A stretch of DNA of 55,777 nt, from the NCBI RefSeq assembly GCF_913020055.1, contig NZ_CAJWCF010000014.1:1-55777 (forward strand). The letters run 5' to 3'. This stretch comes from an uncultured Paraglaciecola sp. Lineage in GTDB: Bacteria > Pseudomonadota > Gammaproteobacteria > Enterobacterales > Alteromonadaceae. Each line of letters opens with the position of its first letter. Within the stretch, counting starts at the first letter, position 1. Below the pieces are notes generated by a model that saw only the letters and a program-made list of their open reading frames with translations, ran no database searches and was not told the DNA's origin. The position numbers and the translations under genes are program-made. Shown piece by piece: positions 35,819 through 44,596 of this stretch.

Positions 35819-36658
35819 ATGCTACTGACTGATTCAATAAATATACAAACGCGAGACAACATTCAGCTATTGCACATAAATAATGCCTTCGCCACAGCTG
35901 AAATCTCTTTGTTTGGTGGGCACATTTTGAGCTTCACGCCCAAACATGACAATCGTGATCGCCTTTGGCTAAGTAAAAAAGCTATTTTTGACGGCACAAC
36001 GGCTATTCGTGGTGGTATCCCTGTATGTTGGCCATGGTTTGGTGCACATAAATCCAACTCTGATTTAGCTGCTCACGGGTACGTTAGAACACAAACCTGG
36101 GACATCCTCAACACCGAAGAAACGGATACCGGTACAATCATTAAACTAACACCGCAAACGAGCATAGGCGAAGGATTAGAAGGCAAGGCACAACTCACCC
36201 TAGAGGTTCACGTAGGGCAACAGTTAAAAATACAATTACATACCACTAATATTGGTGACAGCCCCTTAACCTATGACTGCGCGCTACATAGCTATTTTAC
36301 TATTTCAAATATTACCCAATGCGAGTTGTTCGGCTTGTCTGAGCAGTATTCGGATAAAACCCGGGATTATCAATTGTTCGAAACGCCTAAGCCATACCGA
36401 TTCAACGAGGAAACAGACAGGGTACATTTGGAAACACCAAGTACCCTGACCATAATTGATAAGCAGATAAAAACGGATATTCAATCGACGGGGCACGATA
36501 GCATAGTGGTATGGAACCCATGGCAGGATAAATCCATTAACATGCTTGATATGGAAAACGATAGTTACCTAACCATGTTATGCGTAGAAACGGCAATAAC
36601 TAAGAGCCAGACAGTAAACCCTAACGAAACCCATGTTTTAGAACAAATAATCATTTAA
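35819..36658 (+). CDS. yeaD: D-hexose-6-phosphate mutarotase YeaD
   Basis: A 279-residue aldose-1-epimerase-fold enzyme interconverting alpha and beta anomers of hexose 6-phosphates. Motifs: ISLFGGHILSFTP, the IRGGIPVCWPWFG motif with the key His later (AHGYVRTQTWDI), CALHSYFTISNI (His and Tyr) and DSIVVWNPW near the end, all typical of the YeaD branch. Placed after gapA, as in enterobacteria, with a terminator hairpin in between, so it is probably expressed partly by readthrough. The region after it holds an inverted repeat shared with the converging DUF4389 gene. Confidence 0.92.
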   Translation: MLLTDSINIQTRDNIQLLHINNAFATAEISLFGGHILSFTPKHDNRDRLWLSKKAIFDGTTAIRGGIPVCWPWFGAHKSNSDLAAHGYVRTQTWDILNTEETDTGTIIKLTPQTSIGEGLEGKAQLTLEVHVGQQLKIQLHTTNIGDSPLTYDCALHSYFTISNITQCELFGLSEQYSDKTRDYQLFETPKPYRFNEETDRVHLETPSTLTIIDKQIKTDIQSTGHDSIVVWNPWQDKSINMLDMENDSYLTMLCVETAITKSQTVNPNETHVLEQIII

Positions 36659-36693
36659 TCATCATGGATGTCTAGCTTAAGTGAGCAATACTT

Positions 36694-36729
36694 AGGATCA
36701 GGCTAAGCTATTTGCTTTAACCTGATCCT
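36694..36729. terminator. Bidirectional terminator-like hairpin between yeaD and the DUF4389 gene
   Basis: aggatcagg and cctgatcct pair perfectly around an 18-base loop that contains partial further pairing. Lies in the 78-bp gap of two converging genes. A few Ts follow on each side. Confidence 0.55.
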
Positions 36730-36736
36730 TTAGTTT

Positions 36737-37168
36737 TTAAACCGTAAGCGGATCATCCTTTGAATTATTTTCCGCTGCTGTTTCATTCTTAATGTCCTCA
36801 TCTGCGACATTAATAACCTGTTCATTGTTTTTGGTTGTAGTCTCAGAAGCGGCCATATATTCACCTTCTCCCTCATTTAAGTTTGATTTTGGTGCGCCAT
36901 CAGGAAAATCCATAAATGGAAACGGCATATCGTCAGTATTGAAGGTTAAAAACAAGGTGATTTGATAGATATAGGTACTTAAATTCTGACCGAAAGGTAT
37001 CACCGATTCATTGACCTGCCCCTTAAAGAGCACTGTCACAAATTGAAAAACAGCCACCAAGGTTACAATTAATTTTGCTACCCCTGAAATGATGGCAAAA
37101 ACCACCATGAATAAACCTCGTTTCCAAGTAGCCAGATTGGTTAATGTTGCTTTAGTTTTATCGTCCAT
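36737..37168 (-). CDS. DUF4389 domain-containing membrane protein
   Basis: 143 residues. Membrane segments at about residues 17-40 (GLFMVVFAIISGVAKLIVTLV) and the neighbouring stretch FQFVTVLFKGQ, followed by NLSTYIYQITLFLTFNTDDMPFPF, match the DUF4389 family, whose function is unknown. The last about 50 residues are acidic and low-complexity (Glu/Asn/Ala/Asp). The frame reaches 37207, but the ATG at 37168 has GAGGAG seven bases before it and is the clear start. Converges with yeaD. Separated from pnp by two terminators, so monocistronic. Confidence 0.8.
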   Translation of the reverse strand: MDDKTKATLTNLATWKRGLFMVVFAIISGVAKLIVTLVAVFQFVTVLFKGQVNESVIPFGQNLSTYIYQITLFLTFNTDDMPFPFMDFPDGAPKSNLNEGEGEYMAASETTTKNNEQVINVADEDIKNETAAENNSKDDPLTV

Positions 37169-37392
37169 TTGATTCTCCTCGAGTAAGGTTGTTAGTTGAG
37201 CTTTCACTTAGACAGGAGCAAATATGAGGCCAATAATTTTTATCAATAAAATCAGATAGTTAAAAATAGCTTATAATTATCAAATATGAAGAACACGACT
37301 TATTGTGTTAAATCATCAAATAGTGACAAAAATCACCAAACATTAAAGAAACAATATTAAAAAGCTGGTTCAAGCATAAAATACAGACATTA

Positions 37393-37418
37393 AAAAAGGG
37401 AGCCGAAGCTCCCTTTTT
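37393..37418 (-). terminator. Rho-independent terminator of pnp
   Basis: Hairpin gggagc-cgaa-gctccc extended by A/T pairs, with a T-run on the minus strand, 26 bases after the pnp stop. Confidence 0.9.
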
Positions 37419-37443
37419 GGTTACCTAATATAAATTAGATAAC

Positions 37444-39561
37444 TTATTCGTTACCTTCAGCTGCTTCTGGTGCCGCTGGCTTTTCAAGCAAATCTTTAAT
37501 GCTTAAACGTACGCGGTTTTGACGGTCGATTTCAACAACCTTAACGTCTAGGATTTGGCCTTCTTCTAAGAAGTCAGATACCTTGTTAACACGTTCGTGA
37601 GCGATTTGTGAAATATGTACTAAGCCTTCTTTGCCAGGCAGGATTTCAACAAAGGCACCAAAATCAACAATACGCGTCACTTTACCTGAGTAAGTTTTAC
37701 CTGACTCAACTTCAGCAGTGACTTGCTCAATCTTAGCAATAGCGATTTGCGCTTTAGCTAGTTCTGTAGCAAAAATCTTAACAGTACCGTCATCTTCGAT
37801 TTCGATATTACATTCAGATTCTTCAGTAATAGCACGGATCATCGCGCCGCCTTTACCAATTACGTCACGGATTTTGTCTTTATCCACTTTCATTTTGTAG
37901 ATACGTGGAGCGAACTCAGACATCTCTTCACGGTGACCAGAAATCGCTTGGTCCATCACGCCTAGAATATGCAAACGAGCTTCTTTAGCTTGCTTAAGGG
38001 CAACTTGCATGATTTCTTGAGTGATACCTTCAATTTTGATATCCATTTGTAGTGCAGTGATACCGCCAGTTGTTCCGGCTACTTTAAAGTCCATGTCACC
38101 TAAGTGATCTTCATCACCTAAAATGTCAGAAAGAACTACAAAGTTTTCATCATCTTTCACTAAGCCCATTGCGATACCCGCAACAGACGCTTTAATTGGT
38201 ACACCAGCATCCATAAGCGCTAGAGACGTACCACAAACAGACGCCATTGAAGACGAACCATTTGATTCAGTGATTTCAGAAACAACACGTACCACATACG
38301 GGAATTCTTGTTCAGACGGCATAACCGCTTGAATACCACGTTTAGCTAGACGACCATGGCCGATTTCGCGACGCTTAGGAGAACCAACAAAACCAGTCTC
38401 GCCCACACAGTATGGAGGGAAGTTATAATGCAACATGAAACGGCTGTCAGTTTTACCACTAAGGCCATCAATCATCTGTGCATCACGCTCTGTACCTAAA
38501 GTAGCAGCAACGATTGCTTGGGTTTCACCACGAGTGAACAAAGCAGAACCGTGAGTACGTGGCAACAAACCAGTAGCAACGTTAAGCGCACGGATCATCG
38601 CTGGATCACGGCCATCAATACGTGGCTGACCAGCTAGAATACGTGAACGTACTACGTCACTTTCAAGCTCGTGCATCATTTCTGATACTTCTTTAGCGTT
38701 TTGAGTTTCATCAGCAGCAACAATAGTTTCAACTGTTTGACTAGTCAAAGCGTTGATAGCGTCTTTACGCTCCATTTTGTCAGAAACCTGATAGGCTTCT
38801 GTCATACCGGCTTCAGCTAATTCTTTAACTTGGTTTTTAAGCGTAGTATTTTCTGGCTCGCCTTCCCAATTCCACGAAGGAGTATTGACCTCAGCAGCAA
38901 ACTCAGCTACAGCACCAATAACTGTTTGTAATTGCTCGTGACCGTACATAACCGCACCAAGCATCACTTCTTCAGATAAAATATCTGCTTCAGACTCAAC
39001 CATCAATACTGCGTTTTTAGTACCAGCAACCACTAGGTCTAGCTTGCTAGCTTCAAGTTCAGAAGTACGGGTATTTAATACATATTGATCATCAGTGTAA
39101 CCAACACGTGCAGCACCGATAGGACCGTTAAAAGGCATACCAGAGATAGCAAGTGCGGCAGACGCACCGATTAGAGAGATTATATCAGTAGGGATTTCAG
39201 GATTAGCTGAAACAACAGTGATGATAATTTGTACTTCGTTCATAAACCCATTTGGGAATAAAGGACGAATTGGACGGTCAATCAAACGAGACGTTAATGT
39301 TTCGTATTCAGAAGGACGGCCTTCACGTTTGAAAAAACCACCTGGAATTTTACCAGCTGCGTAAGTTTTTTCTTGATAGTTAACCGTCAATGGGAAGAAG
39401 TCTTGACCAGGCTTAGTATTCTTTTTACCAACAACAGAAACCAATACACAAGTATCATCCATACTTGCCATTACAGCTGCGGTGGCTTGACGAGCGATTA
39501 CGCCCGTTTCTAGAGTAACAGTATGCTGACCATACTGAAAAGTTTTAGTAATAGGAGTCAT
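37444..39561 (-). CDS. pnp: Polyribonucleotide nucleotidyltransferase (PNPase)
   Basis: A 3'-5' phosphorolytic exoribonuclease and degradosome component, 705 residues. Two RNase PH domains (about 10-210, with [20 protein letters not shown] and [11 protein letters not shown]; and 320-540, with [20 protein letters not shown] and the catalytic [19 protein letters not shown]), joined by a helical linker. Then come a KH domain ([20 protein letters not shown]) and an S1 domain ([20 protein letters not shown]). AAGGA precedes the ATG closely. Normally rpsO sits just upstream of pnp in gammaproteobacteria; here 900 bases of noncoding repeats and a GGDEF gene occupy that place. Confidence 0.98.
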   Translation of the reverse strand: MTPITKTFQYGQHTVTLETGVIARQATAAVMASMDDTCVLVSVVGKKNTKPGQDFFPLTVNYQEKTYAAGKIPGGFFKREGRPSEYETLTSRLIDRPIRPLFPNGFMNEVQIIITVVSANPEIPTDIISLIGASAALAISGMPFNGPIGAARVGYTDDQYVLNTRTSELEASKLDLVVAGTKNAVLMVESEADILSEEVMLGAVMYGHEQLQTVIGAVAEFAAEVNTPSWNWEGEPENTTLKNQVKELAEAGMTEAYQVSDKMERKDAINALTSQTVETIVAADETQNAKEVSEMMHELESDVVRSRILAGQPRIDGRDPAMIRALNVATGLLPRTHGSALFTRGETQAIVAATLGTERDAQMIDGLSGKTDSRFMLHYNFPPYCVGETGFVGSPKRREIGHGRLAKRGIQAVMPSEQEFPYVVRVVSEITESNGSSSMASVCGTSLALMDAGVPIKASVAGIAMGLVKDDENFVVLSDILGDEDHLGDMDFKVAGTTGGITALQMDIKIEGITQEIMQVALKQAKEARLHILGVMDQAISGHREEMSEFAPRIYKMKVDKDKIRDVIGKGGAMIRAITEESECNIEIEDDGTVKIFATELAKAQIAIAKIEQVTAEVESGKTYSGKVTRIVDFGAFVEILPGKEGLVHISQIAHERVNKVSDFLEEGQILDVKVVEIDRQNRVRLSIKDLLEKPAAPEAAEGNE

Positions 39562-40497
39562 TTTTTTCCTTTATATTATTTAAAATTGCCCCTCTTAGGA
39601 CAATACACTTTTTGCTTTCTTTATATCGCTTTCAAATGCGGCGCATAGTGTATACCCAAATCCGTTTAAAATACAGATTTGGCTGGTAAATATAGGGGAT
39701 TTTGCTGTGGTGGGAATTTGTTGCTTAGGTTTAAATCAGAATTAGCCCTTTCAGGGCCTAATGTCTGGGATCAATCTCTTTGATAGTCCTAATAGATGCT
39801 CTGAAATCATTCAATTCAAGTTGTCATGGTAAGGCCGGTTTCTGCAATCTAAGCTGCTCAATTTGCCTTACTCCAAGACACATCCAATTCAAAAGAAGAA
39901 AGTCACGGTTATTTAGGGAACTGACACTTAGTGCAAATTGCAGTCATTGATTAGAAGTTGTCTGACAGGCAGCTTCGAGCCTAGAAGCAGACTGTCGAGC
40001 GTTAAATCTGATGGGGATGTTTTTGCCAATTGAAGTCATTTGATATTGGATATGACACTATTTCTTTTGTCTCAAGTAGTAGTTTATAAGAGCTGAATTC
40101 AAATCAAAAAAATGTTCCGCTTCGTCACCAAAGCGGACATTGCCGTGTTTTCGTTTACTACCAGTTTGAGCAATCAACAGTTACTCAATTTAACTTAGCC
40201 GAACGGCTGCTTTGCCCAAGAAAGGGGACGTAGCTATTTATTGTGGTTTCGTCCGGTTTGAGCGAATAGCGGAAAGTCAGTTTCATTTACACCTATTTCA
40301 GGTATGAGCGAGAAGCGGAACAATAACTAAGGCATCCTGAGGATCAACCTAACTGGGAAAGCAGTCAGTCAAATTTTTTGTGACGAATCACGGAGTTTTC
40401 CCACTAATTGACGTTAATCGTCATCAATCGATTAATAACTTCCATGAAACTTATAAAACTATCAAGGTACATTGATTACCTGACCAGCTCTGAAATT
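39562..40497. other. 936-bp gene-free region upstream of pnp, containing dispersed noncoding repeats
   Basis: No ORF of note and no rpsO. The first about 200 bases hold the pnp leader, including a small ccctttcaggg hairpin near 39747. From about 39940 to 40340 there are segments related, in inverted orientation, to 42460-42960. Confidence 0.7.
39940..40340 (-). repeat. Mosaic of noncoding repeats, left flank of GGDEF gene
   Basis: Three modules are recognisable. X (39950-40000) reads on the minus strand as ttaacgctcgacagtctgct, then taggctcgaagctgcctgtcagacaact. Z (40112-40140) is gttccgcttcgtcaccaaagcggac. Y (40198-40217) is gccgaacggctgctttgccc. All three recur in the opposite orientation at 42460-42960. 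Confidence 0.65.
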
Positions 40498-42177
40498 TTA
40501 AACGATTTTTGAAATAAAGGTATGATCAGTAATAAAGCAGTTTCTTCCATTAGCCTTTGCTTCGTATAGATACTTATCGGATCGACTTAAAGCTACTTTA
40601 AAGGTTTCATTGGTTTTTACCATGGTATAGCCGATGCTAATGGTGATTTCACGTTCTTCTGGAATAGATTTAAAACTCAGTAAACTAATTGATGTTTGCA
40701 AACGTTTGGCCAAGTTGTGTAATCCTGATTTATCGGCGACAGGAACCACAATCGCAAATTCTTCGCCACCAATTCGTCCTACACAGTCCACTTCCCTTAA
40801 ACAGCCATCAAGCGCATTTGCGACTTTTTTGAGTACTTCATCCCCCGCTTCATGACCGTAAGAATCATTAATGGACTTAAAGTAGTCTAAATCCAACATC
40901 ATCACACCAACGTCATACGTCATTCTTCTGGCACGATTAAGCTCTTTTTCTGCGGTAAGGAAAAACGCCACTCGATTTGCGATGCCCGTCAGACCATCGG
41001 TATAGGCTAAATTTTCCAAGTGCTTTTGTTGAGTAAAATCATGTGCCGAGCCATGATAACCGCAAAACACGCCTTGCTCATTGAACTGTGGGGTAGCTGT
41101 TATGGTAACCCAGATTTCATCATCATTAATTGAGCGTAACTGGCAATCAATGGCTTCAATTACCGTTCTATCAGTTATTAACCTCGTTAACTTGTCTTTT
41201 ATCTCGGTAGGTTCAAAAAAAGGTAGAGCATTTACAAAGCTTTGCGGTGAGCTGTTATTAATGGTTAAACCAATTAGGTTGGAAAATTCACTATTCATAG
41301 TGCTGACGTTACCAAACTGGTCTAGCTCCCACAGCCAATAACCCGTGGATTGAGTCACCTCTTTTAACTTCAACTCTTTATCTACCAATATTTTATGCAG
41401 CTCCGTCTGTGTTTTCTCAAGCGTTTTCGTTTGGCGCTTTAATTCCAGTGTGCGCTGCTCCACCAAATTCTCAAGTGAATGTGTGTGATCATGAACCAAC
41501 TTGCCCATGTCATTAATTGAAGACTTTAAAAAACTAAGCTCATCTTGCGAGCTTTGTTGTTGGTTTTCGGAAATGGGAGAAAAGGGTGCATGTGGGCTAA
41601 AAGACTTTAACCAAGTTGTAATATCTTCAATGTGGCGAATGATTAATTGGCGAAATACTAATAAGATTAGAAAGGAAACACAGAAGGTTTTAATGGCTTG
41701 CGATAACAATAATAGATAAAACGTATCGTATAGATTTTTTATCACCTCGTCCTTGTCTGCAATTACTCGCAAGTAGCCTTGCAAGAATTTTCTTTCAAAT
41801 AGTTCGAATTTTATAGGATATTCGAAATCGATGATGTCGTTATTCGATTTACTACCGAGGTTCATCACTTCCTCAACACCATCGTCATCTATTTTAACTA
41901 GCTCTAAATAACTGACCGACTCATTAGCTTTGATGGAATCGATTATTGTTTTAGCAGCAGGTGAATTAAGCTCCCATAAAGCTCTGGCCAACATTTCTGA
42001 ATATTTATCACCAATCAATCTCACTTCTTGATTAAGAGAAGTCATGCCTTTTTTATAATCGACGAATAACTGCAAAGCAGTTATCAACAGGGTAAACGTT
42101 CCACTGATCAGCAGGATACGGATTAGTAATCTAGTCGATAATTTACTTTTAAAAATTCCATTTTTTATCATCGACAT
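40498..42177 (-). CDS. Membrane sensor diguanylate cyclase (PAS-GGDEF)
   Basis: 559 residues. Two membrane segments (about 17-38 and 155-178) enclose a periplasmic sensor region of about 115 residues. A HAMP-like/coiled-coil stretch (about 180-285, with LEQRT..LKRQTKTLEKTQTELH features), a PAS domain (about 285-400; STGYWLWELDQFGNVSTMN) and a GGDEF domain (from DGLTGIANRVAFF) follow. The active site RIGGEEFAIVV is intact, and an RxxD I-site (REVD) precedes it by five residues, so it should make cyclic di-GMP under feedback control. The ATG at 42177 has GGGAA seven bases upstream; a TTG at 42180 is less likely. Flanked on both sides by related inverted noncoding repeats. Confidence 0.9.
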   Translation of the reverse strand: MSMIKNGIFKSKLSTRLLIRILLISGTFTLLITALQLFVDYKKGMTSLNQEVRLIGDKYSEMLARALWELNSPAAKTIIDSIKANESVSYLELVKIDDDGVEEVMNLGSKSNNDIIDFEYPIKFELFERKFLQGYLRVIADKDEVIKNLYDTFYLLLLSQAIKTFCVSFLILLVFRQLIIRHIEDITTWLKSFSPHAPFSPISENQQQSSQDELSFLKSSINDMGKLVHDHTHSLENLVEQRTLELKRQTKTLEKTQTELHKILVDKELKLKEVTQSTGYWLWELDQFGNVSTMNSEFSNLIGLTINNSSPQSFVNALPFFEPTEIKDKLTRLITDRTVIEAIDCQLRSINDDEIWVTITATPQFNEQGVFCGYHGSAHDFTQQKHLENLAYTDGLTGIANRVAFFLTAEKELNRARRMTYDVGVMMLDLDYFKSINDSYGHEAGDEVLKKVANALDGCLREVDCVGRIGGEEFAIVVPVADKSGLHNLAKRLQTSISLLSFKSIPEEREITISIGYTMVKTNETFKVALSRSDKYLYEAKANGRNCFITDHTFISKIV

Positions 42178-42459
42178 CAAACGTTCCCTTGAAAATTCAC
42201 TATAATTTGAGAGTTAAACTTCTTATAAAACATCAACTTTGTCAATATTTATAAAGACAGGCAAAATAACGCGGGCTATTGGCCTACAGAGGCTAATCGA
42301 TTAATTTAGTGAGAAACAGTCTCAGTAATGGAGTTTTAGTTTGCGTGTTAATTTCCAATCCAAATATTCAATTTAAATCCCCCCTGAACGTCTGGTTTTT
42401 ATCCTTTTGAGGACTTGCAGTAGATGCCAAATGAAGATCTGCTTATGGCACAAAGTCCT

Positions 42460-42960
42460 CCTTAATGTTTAACGCTCGACCGTCTGCTATTAGGCTCTAA
42501 GGAGCCTGATAAAGCATATGTTCAGACTGGTAGGCGGTATTGATTAAGTCAATCAGCAACGCAGCTCAAATTTTTCTGATGAAATATCCATGAGTTTACA
42601 TAGTGTAAAAAAACCTGACAATGCGCTATGACTTGAAAGTTCCGACTGTCCGGTATTAGGCTCACAGCAGCCTGTCAGATAACTCCTGCTTATCGACTGC
42701 AACGGCACAAACATCTCCCTCAAGTTTTGCGTTCGAATGTCCGCTTTAGGTCAGAAAGAGAAATCACGTTTATGGTGATCTAACCTCAACAATACGCACA
42801 AAGAGAAAATTTCCAGCAGAACTCGTTATGTTGGTTAATCGCTCATTCCAGCGTTTGATACTCGCTTTTCGACTGGCCGAAATTTTGGGCATAGCAGCCG
42901 TTCGGTTAAGGTAGGTCGAATGTCCGTTGATCGCACTAAGCGGAAATAAAGGTAACGAAC
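42460..42960 (+). repeat. Mosaic of noncoding repeats, right flank of GGDEF gene
   Basis: Module X occurs twice (42465-42512 and 42640-42710: actgtccggtattaggctc, then agcagcctgtcagataact). Module Z occurs at about 42731-42747 (gttcgaatgtccgcttta) and, diverged, at 42916-42943. Module Y occurs at 42887-42905 (gggcatagcagccgttcgg). The first two modules are joined by the shared text gactgcaacggcacaaa and a cctcaagtttt-type linker. Confidence 0.65.
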
Positions 42961-43080
42961 TTCACTGTCCCCTACTGTTAAGAGCACTCTTTGGCTGAAT
43001 GCTCTGAGAAAGGAGTATTTAATACCTCTAGGTGCATTAAAGAAAACAAGCTGAATTATAAGGATGATAGGTATTAGCCT

Positions 43081-43185
43081 TGAGTTTTATGCCCTAACGG
43101 ACACCCTACTCCATGCTTTTTTGACTCGAATCTCTTCTAGCCAGCTCCCAAATTTCAAAAATAATTGGCGAACATATATGTAAGG
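43081..43185 (-). repeat. Nested-hairpin dispersed element, deleted copy E
   Basis: Minus-strand copy: ttcgccaattatttttgaaattt (the left outer-stem side), then directly gattcgagtcaaaaa, a gcatgga spacer and the closing gtccgttagggcataaa. The inner hairpins and the cttactttttgc hairpin are missing. Confidence 0.55.
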
Positions 43186-43230
43186 GATGGTTTATTCATT
43201 AGGGAAAATGATAGCGGACGCAGCAAGCGT

Positions 43231-43793
43231 TAGCAGCGTCCGAAGCGCATTTGAGTTTACAACTTTGCGTAATCTATCACCCAGTTCACATAGAGTTCAG
43301 TGCCTGTTTTTAATGCCTTTTCATCGGCGTAAAAAAGTGGTGAATGATTACTTGGTGCAGTGACTGCGTTTTGGCCTTCAGGTGTGATGCCTAGAAATAC
43401 AAATAGACCTGGGACTTCTAGTGCAAAAAACGAAAAATCTTCTGCGCCAGTGACAAGTTCACTTATGTGGACTTTATCTTTACCTGCAACGCGTTCTATT
43501 GTGGGCAGCATTTTTTGTGTGAGTTTAATATCGTTAACCGTAACCGGATAACCCTCGTCAATATGCACGTGCGCTTCGGCGCCAGTTGCTTTGGCGGTCA
43601 TTTCTGCGGTGGTTTTTAAGTTTTCAAAGATTTGCGCGCGATTGTCCATATCAAAGTTACGAATGGTGCCTTCTAAGTAGACTTCATCTGGAATAATGTT
43701 ATTTCGAACGCCCCCTTCAACGATGCCAAAGCTCACTACAGCTGGCGCTTTGGTAATATTCACTTGACGGCTAACGATGGTTTGTACGCTACT
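43231..43793 (-). repeat. Partial duplication of the M20D gene 3' end and flank (copy 1)
   Basis: Matches 44571-45133 at an offset of 1340. About 450 bases of coding sequence are identical; three substitutions lie between about 43722 and 43785; homology ends at gtttgtacgctac. The noncoding flank (43195-43250) is clearly more diverged. Confidence 0.85.
43257..43793 (-). pseudogene. Truncated M20D amidohydrolase gene (3' fragment)
   Basis: Encodes only the C-terminal about 178 residues of the amidohydrolase at 44597-45883, identical or nearly so in sequence (from around VQTIVSRQVNITKAP to the end). An internal Met could start a 168-residue product at 43763. It lacks the N-terminal metal-binding HACGHD and QPAEEG motifs and so cannot be active, though it keeps part of the lid/dimerisation domain and the GAEDFSFF segment. 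Its 5' break runs into a tandem repeat taccacttatctaga (twice, 43793-43822). Confidence 0.9.
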
Positions 43794-43822
43794 ACCACTT
43801 ATCTAGATACCACTTATCTAGA
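43793..43822 (+). repeat. Tandem 15-bp direct repeat at the truncation point
   Basis: taccacttatctaga twice in succession, exactly where homology to the intact M20D gene stops. Possibly a scar of the rearrangement. Confidence 0.7.
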
Positions 43823-43936
43823 CACCCATTGTAACAAACATGAAAAACAACAACTGAATCAGGTAATTACGAATAACCTCATTCTAATAAGCAAATATTT
43901 CAAAGCAGTAAATCAGTGGCGGAACCACCAAATCAC

Positions 43937-44214
43937 TTGTCGGCACAGCCGATGCTTTTGCCCTACCCTCGCATCTAGGTTCGCCAATTATTTTTGATAT
44001 TTAGTGGGGCAATTTACAAGGAAGTAAATTGAGTCGTAGAGTGCTGGGAGCACATTACGACGACCGACTAAATATCAAAAATAATTGGATGAAGAACATA
44101 ACCGGCGAGCGGCTCTTTTTGCTTACTTTTTGGAGCTGCAGCGAAAAAGTAAGTCGTTTGGCAGGGATGCCAATCGAAAACCCGCATAGACGCGGGTGCC
44201 CGACAGGGCATAAA
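43937..44214 (+). repeat. Nested-hairpin dispersed element, long copy C
   Basis: About 280 bp: 5' hairpin tcggc-aca-gccga (43940-43952), ctaccctcgcatctaggttcg, a perfect 22-bp outer stem 43984-44005 / 44067-44088, inner hairpin 1 caatttac-aaggaa-gtaaattg (44010-44031), inner hairpin 2 gtcgta..tacgac with a nested gtgct-ggg-agcac (44033-44061), then gcgagcggctc, hairpin cttacttttt..aaaaagtaag (44122-44153), gatgccaatcgaaaaccc and the closing tgcccgacagggca. Same plan as copy A, with unrelated outer-stem sequence. Any ORF here is incidental. Confidence 0.75.
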
Positions 44215-44329
44215 ACCCAAAACCAACTCAGAAAAATATATGAAATTCTAGGGACAGAGTAAACTTTAAAATTATCAGGACTCTCATTTTAAAGTAATGT
44301 TTGAATAGCAGGTGTTACCTTCTAATTTA

Positions 44330-44442
44330 ATGCCCTAACGGGCACCCCCTCCATACGATTTTTGACTCGAATCCCGCGCGGTGTCGGCTGTAAATTGCCC
44401 TACTAAATTTACCAGATAATTAGCGAACATACATGCGAGGAT
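44330..44442 (-). repeat. Nested-hairpin dispersed element, deleted copy D
   Basis: Minus-strand copy facing copy C. It keeps cctcgcatgtatgttcgctaa, a left-stem-like stretch and gtagggcaatttac, then jumps to gggattcgagtcaaaaatc and the closing gtgcccgttagggcat. The central hairpins are lost at a different point than in copy E. Confidence 0.6.
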
Positions 44443-44596
44443 AGATCAAAAGACGAAAGTATCAGCTTCGCCAATATCATTTTGATGGCTAAGCCACTGC
44501 TTTTTTCGTCTTTAAAGTTTCAATAAAAATGGTTTGTTCTTGGATAAAATGACAGCAAACGCTGCGCGGTTAGCAGCGTCCGAAGCACATTTGAGT

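Larger units (their letters stand above)
42181..43256. other. 1.08-kb gene-free region with dispersed repeats
   Basis: Noncoding. Contains the repeat mosaic at 42460-42960, the deleted nested-hairpin copy E at 43081-43185, and about 50 bases of the M20D 3' flank duplication. No ORF with credible coding features. Confidence 0.7.

Noticed and set aside
43764..43997. 77-codon plus-strand frame at the M20D truncation point
   Set aside because: Begins in antisense of the gene fragment and reads through the tandem repeat into noncoding sequence.
44029..44262. 77-codon frame inside repeat copy C
   Set aside because: It crosses paired stems of a structured repeat; its reading frame is not kept in copy A or B.
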